Assembly (NCBI GenBank): GCA_020201415.1
Contig: JAIVGW010000034.1
Coordinates: 1-8,242, forward strand
DNA length: 8,242 nucleotides
Origin: Lentisphaerota bacterium
Lineage (GTDB): Bacteria > Verrucomicrobiota > Kiritimatiellia > JAAZAB01
Direction of reading: 5' to 3'
Part shown: positions 7,401 to 8,242 of the stretch, one piece after another
Numbering within the stretch: the stretch's first letter is position 1
How the letters are laid out: every line of letters begins with the position of its first letter
The notes under the pieces: generated by a model
What the model was told of the DNA's origin: nothing
The model's database searches: none
Seen by the model: only the letters and a program-made list of their open reading frames with translations
Made by a program: the position numbers and the translations under genes

Positions 7401-7907
7401 CGGGACTGGTGGCGCGCCAGTGGGTTGGCTTCTTTCGCCATGTATGCCGATGATAATTCATATCTGCATGCGCACGTGGAAAATCTATGGCGGATTTCCC
7501 AGGTTTATGACATCTGGTTCGGCCTGCATGATTCAGTGGACACAGCCGATAGGGAAAACCAAATGTACTGGACCCCCTACTGGGACCAGCGGCATTACCT
7601 GATTCTACAACTGGGGCGGAGTTATCCCAATTACTCCGCCATGGTTCGGGCGCATCTGGGGATACAGAAAGACACAGCGCGTCAGGAGGAACTGGAGCGT
7701 TACAACACCGCGCGGGTGCGCGGCGAAGCAGAAGGATGGTATCCCGGCAATGATCCGCAGCAGGGGTGGGCGACTTTGCTGGGCGTATCCGCCGGATTGA
7801 GCCGCACCTGGTCGAGCGGCTGGAATTTTACCGGCGAGTTTACCGTGAATTCCATTCGCGACTATACGGAGCACACGCTCGCCGGTAAATTGTCCTATCG
7901 CTTTTAG
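4401..7907 (+). CDS. TPR - polysaccharide deacetylase - outer-membrane beta-barrel fusion (PgaA/PgaB-like)
   Basis: A 1168-residue envelope protein with four parts. (1) Signal peptide, residues 1-24 (MRAYIQSC, hydrophobic core, EVRA). (2) Tetratricopeptide repeats, about 50-430, for example LLEAWETLGWAYWLVGREKDA. (3) A NodB/CE4-type deacetylase domain, about 435-720: FVLLYHG (H443), TMDDA (D536, D537), SHLWDAGYF (H593) and YPLGD (664-668), most like PgaB. A helical linker follows (about 733-793). (4) A beta-barrel from W808 to the end, closing with LAGKLSYRF, a beta-signal with terminal Phe. PgaA has TPR plus barrel and exports poly-N-acetylglucosamine; PgaB deacetylates it. No PgaB-type C-terminal glycoside hydrolase domain is seen. 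The second motif-2 His is Gly598 and TFDDG is TMDDA, so activity is uncertain. ATG 4401 was chosen over TTG 4362 because it gives a clean signal peptide, with AGGAAG upstream. The substrate polymer is not identifiable here. Confidence 0.85.
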   Translation: MRAYIQSCLVFLLCLAWIGSEVRADDPIPTEAPEAESVSLHASSIVENPARDTMYEAMINVQDKLYEQAIPKLEWVIRTDPTLLEAWETLGWAYWLVGREKDAAVLWQRLVEIVPNEPMGYNLLAQVMMRDGDLTRAEELYRTSLALDSEQYEIKVALARIKLWTGRTREAVEDLRRLLAEDVDRLDVELDLAWAMYANEEYEDALEVWNHINEVIPDQPDYIMARANVLLLIGATREAEADARRVLELDKSNRGAINLLASLAMRSRRPDEAIAALERVMELTPDDRPRARIALDMANYMKMTYDRDKTVFTMEECLKAARRAYDLDPENANVNLFYGELLTASRKYGSAEDIFQKVLDEMNPYNQRAHLGIMETYFARSMLDEAEKKLTENLRLFNPDNPFRHVYWARLHFARGDYPAAMEALDRLEYEGARGAIFVLLYHGLSPSEWSDMPSVRQFRDHLMILRRNGFKFITPSQFPAYFAQKQHPAAPGSEIRPALSRAVQGLKYAWTGRKPEMPPVLSDYTPERVVCITMDDALRNSLRYGAIVAEELQVPLTMFVPVAGVIDHGMYSATFAEMREYMESGLWEIQSHLWDAGYFATTNDAPDAQQVNPLPNLVWLPDKQRLESLREYHARLRHEFRDSKRVLARELGLEESEITAVAYPLGDIGQETSSNIELFNVPEVILNEAEISYRQGFVQDNFGYAVANDNPMLYKRHEPPRNATGREVLREALRQHPVFVARRMRAEIAALNGQLHLANRMLDILKRDDYPEEDLAELTAYVQEHLARLAKVPDIPIGDTDVKKKVWFEPRHPFLAVEGSSIKANEMLDQWSVGVSAGLNLNPRLTLEARASTGKIKQTVSTNRWVEVEKTTVSSSRSDVTIVQDGVTTRQQETRTTYDTVMVQSNVLVKNTYRADENVVGAGFRYIHENGAYTVIDVNNRMLEGDEIGDESALVFSAEHQWRPVPALDISARYQNDLVPSAREILRYDGFALRGIWRIRDWWRASGLASFAMYADDNSYLHAHVENLWRISQVYDIWFGLHDSVDTADRENQMYWTPYWDQRHYLILQLGRSYPNYSAMVRAHLGIQKDTARQEELERYNTARVRGEAEGWYPGNDPQQGWATLLGVSAGLSRTWSSGWNFTGEFTVNSIRDYTEHTLAGKLSYRF

Positions 7908-7938
7908 CTCTTCATTAGTAAATTCGTTGAGTATATGA

Positions 7939-7953
7939 GTCAAATATTTTGAC
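7939..7953. repeat. Short perfect palindrome GTCAAA-TAT-TTTGAC
   Basis: A 6-bp perfect inverted repeat with a 3-base centre lies 32 bases after the stop of the fusion gene, in AT-rich sequence. It could be a weak hairpin or a protein-binding site. It has no T-tract beyond the four T of its own arm, so it is not a convincing terminator. Confidence 0.4.
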
Positions 7954-8018
7954 GAACGCGCTGTGAGGTGGCAACGGCATGAGAGTTCACGCCTACTAGT
8001 CTCTGAATCGTAATCCGC

Positions 8019-8151
8019 TCTCGTCGTACGCTATCGTCAACCGGCGTACGGTAATGTGTCCATGCATTGATCATAAGTCTGTCCGAAGGCTCTCTATGAG
8101 CAGACGATGGGCTTTCCCAAGTGAATCGGTGAACGAGAGCGCACGACGAGA
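8019..8151. repeat. Long-spaced imperfect inverted repeat in the right-end region
   Basis: TCTCGTCGTACGCTATCGTC (8019-8038) matches the reverse complement of 8132-8151 at 17 of 20 positions, with 93 bases between the arms. Inside the left arm, CGTACGC (8025-8031) also pairs with GCGTACG (8044-8050), giving a competing local hairpin. This suggests a structured RNA or a mobile-element end rather than ordinary coding sequence, but no known family was recognised. Confidence 0.45.
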
Positions 8152-8242
8152 ACGGGAAACGAGTGATGTTACGTGCCAGCTAAATCCGTGGTCACGGGTA
8201 TGATTTTCTGACAGATTATTCCGTGCCGGTTGTTCCGTGGGA

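Larger units (their letters stand above)
7908..8242. other. Non-coding or unrecognised right-end region
   Basis: This stretch is visibly less GC-rich than the genes to its left and holds no gene I recognise and no clear terminator. On the minus strand a frame is open from the window edge (8241) to a TGA at 8071-8073, 56 residues with a plausible helical end (KAHRLLIESLRTDL). The TGA overlaps an ATG (8072-8074) opening a 44-residue frame that ends at 7940. This could be the tail of a gene entering from the right plus a coupled small one, or a single frameshifted gene, or chance. Two inverted repeats also lie here (see separate entry). No tRNA or rRNA was recognised. Confidence 0.4.

Noticed and set aside
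8019..8050. Group II intron domain V-like hairpin
   Set aside because: CGTACGC/GCGTACG superficially resembles the stem, but the conserved 34-base domain V layout, catalytic triad and any reverse transcriptase are absent.

Overview
The window looks like a moderately high-GC, Gram-negative bacterial chromosome. The evidence is a large protein with a signal peptide and a C-terminal outer-membrane beta-barrel ending in phenylalanine, a periplasmic SGNH esterase, and a bacterial tRNA-Val with encoded CCA. The dispersed palindromic GGTAGGGCG...GAGCCG repeats and the calcium-loop repeat protein recall genomes of the Planctomycetes-Verrucomicrobia-Chlamydiae group (for example Kiritimatiellota or Verrucomicrobiota). 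That placement is a low-confidence inference.

Left part (1-1878): the 3' end of a surface-type protein made of 47-residue FG-GAP/VCBS-like repeats is followed by a LarE-type ATP-dependent sulfur transferase. Two palindromic repeat elements lie here, one between the two genes and one at the 3' end of larE. Each sits between imperfect direct copies (19-20 bp) of the local sequence, as if it had inserted with an unusually long target duplication. The second seems to have replaced the last LarE codons; the displaced original tail, still open and ending in TAA, survives just beyond it. Removing both elements leaves a compact layout in which the larE stop codon abuts the promoter of the tRNA.

Middle (1879-2001): a good sigma70-type promoter and tRNA-Val(GAC).

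Right part (2023-7907): a same-strand polysaccharide modification and export cluster. It holds an AlgI/PatA-like MBOAT O-acyltransferase gene that is broken (about 45-50 codons missing plus a frame change), a small single-pass membrane protein, a DUF459 SGNH hydrolase whose start overlaps the previous stop (ATGA), and a 1168-residue protein. That protein joins a TPR superhelix, a PgaB/NodB-type polysaccharide deacetylase domain and a beta-barrel. In the well-known poly-N-acetylglucosamine system the TPR-barrel exporter (PgaA) and the deacetylase (PgaB) are separate proteins; here the deacetylase is inserted between the two exporter parts. Its metal site looks altered: both Asp of motif 1 and the first His of motif 2 are present, but the second His is Gly. 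No glycosyltransferase/synthase is in the window, so the polymer is unknown.

The last 335 bases (7908-8242) hold no recognisable gene. They differ in composition from the rest, contain inverted repeats, and may carry the end of a minus-strand gene entering from the right.
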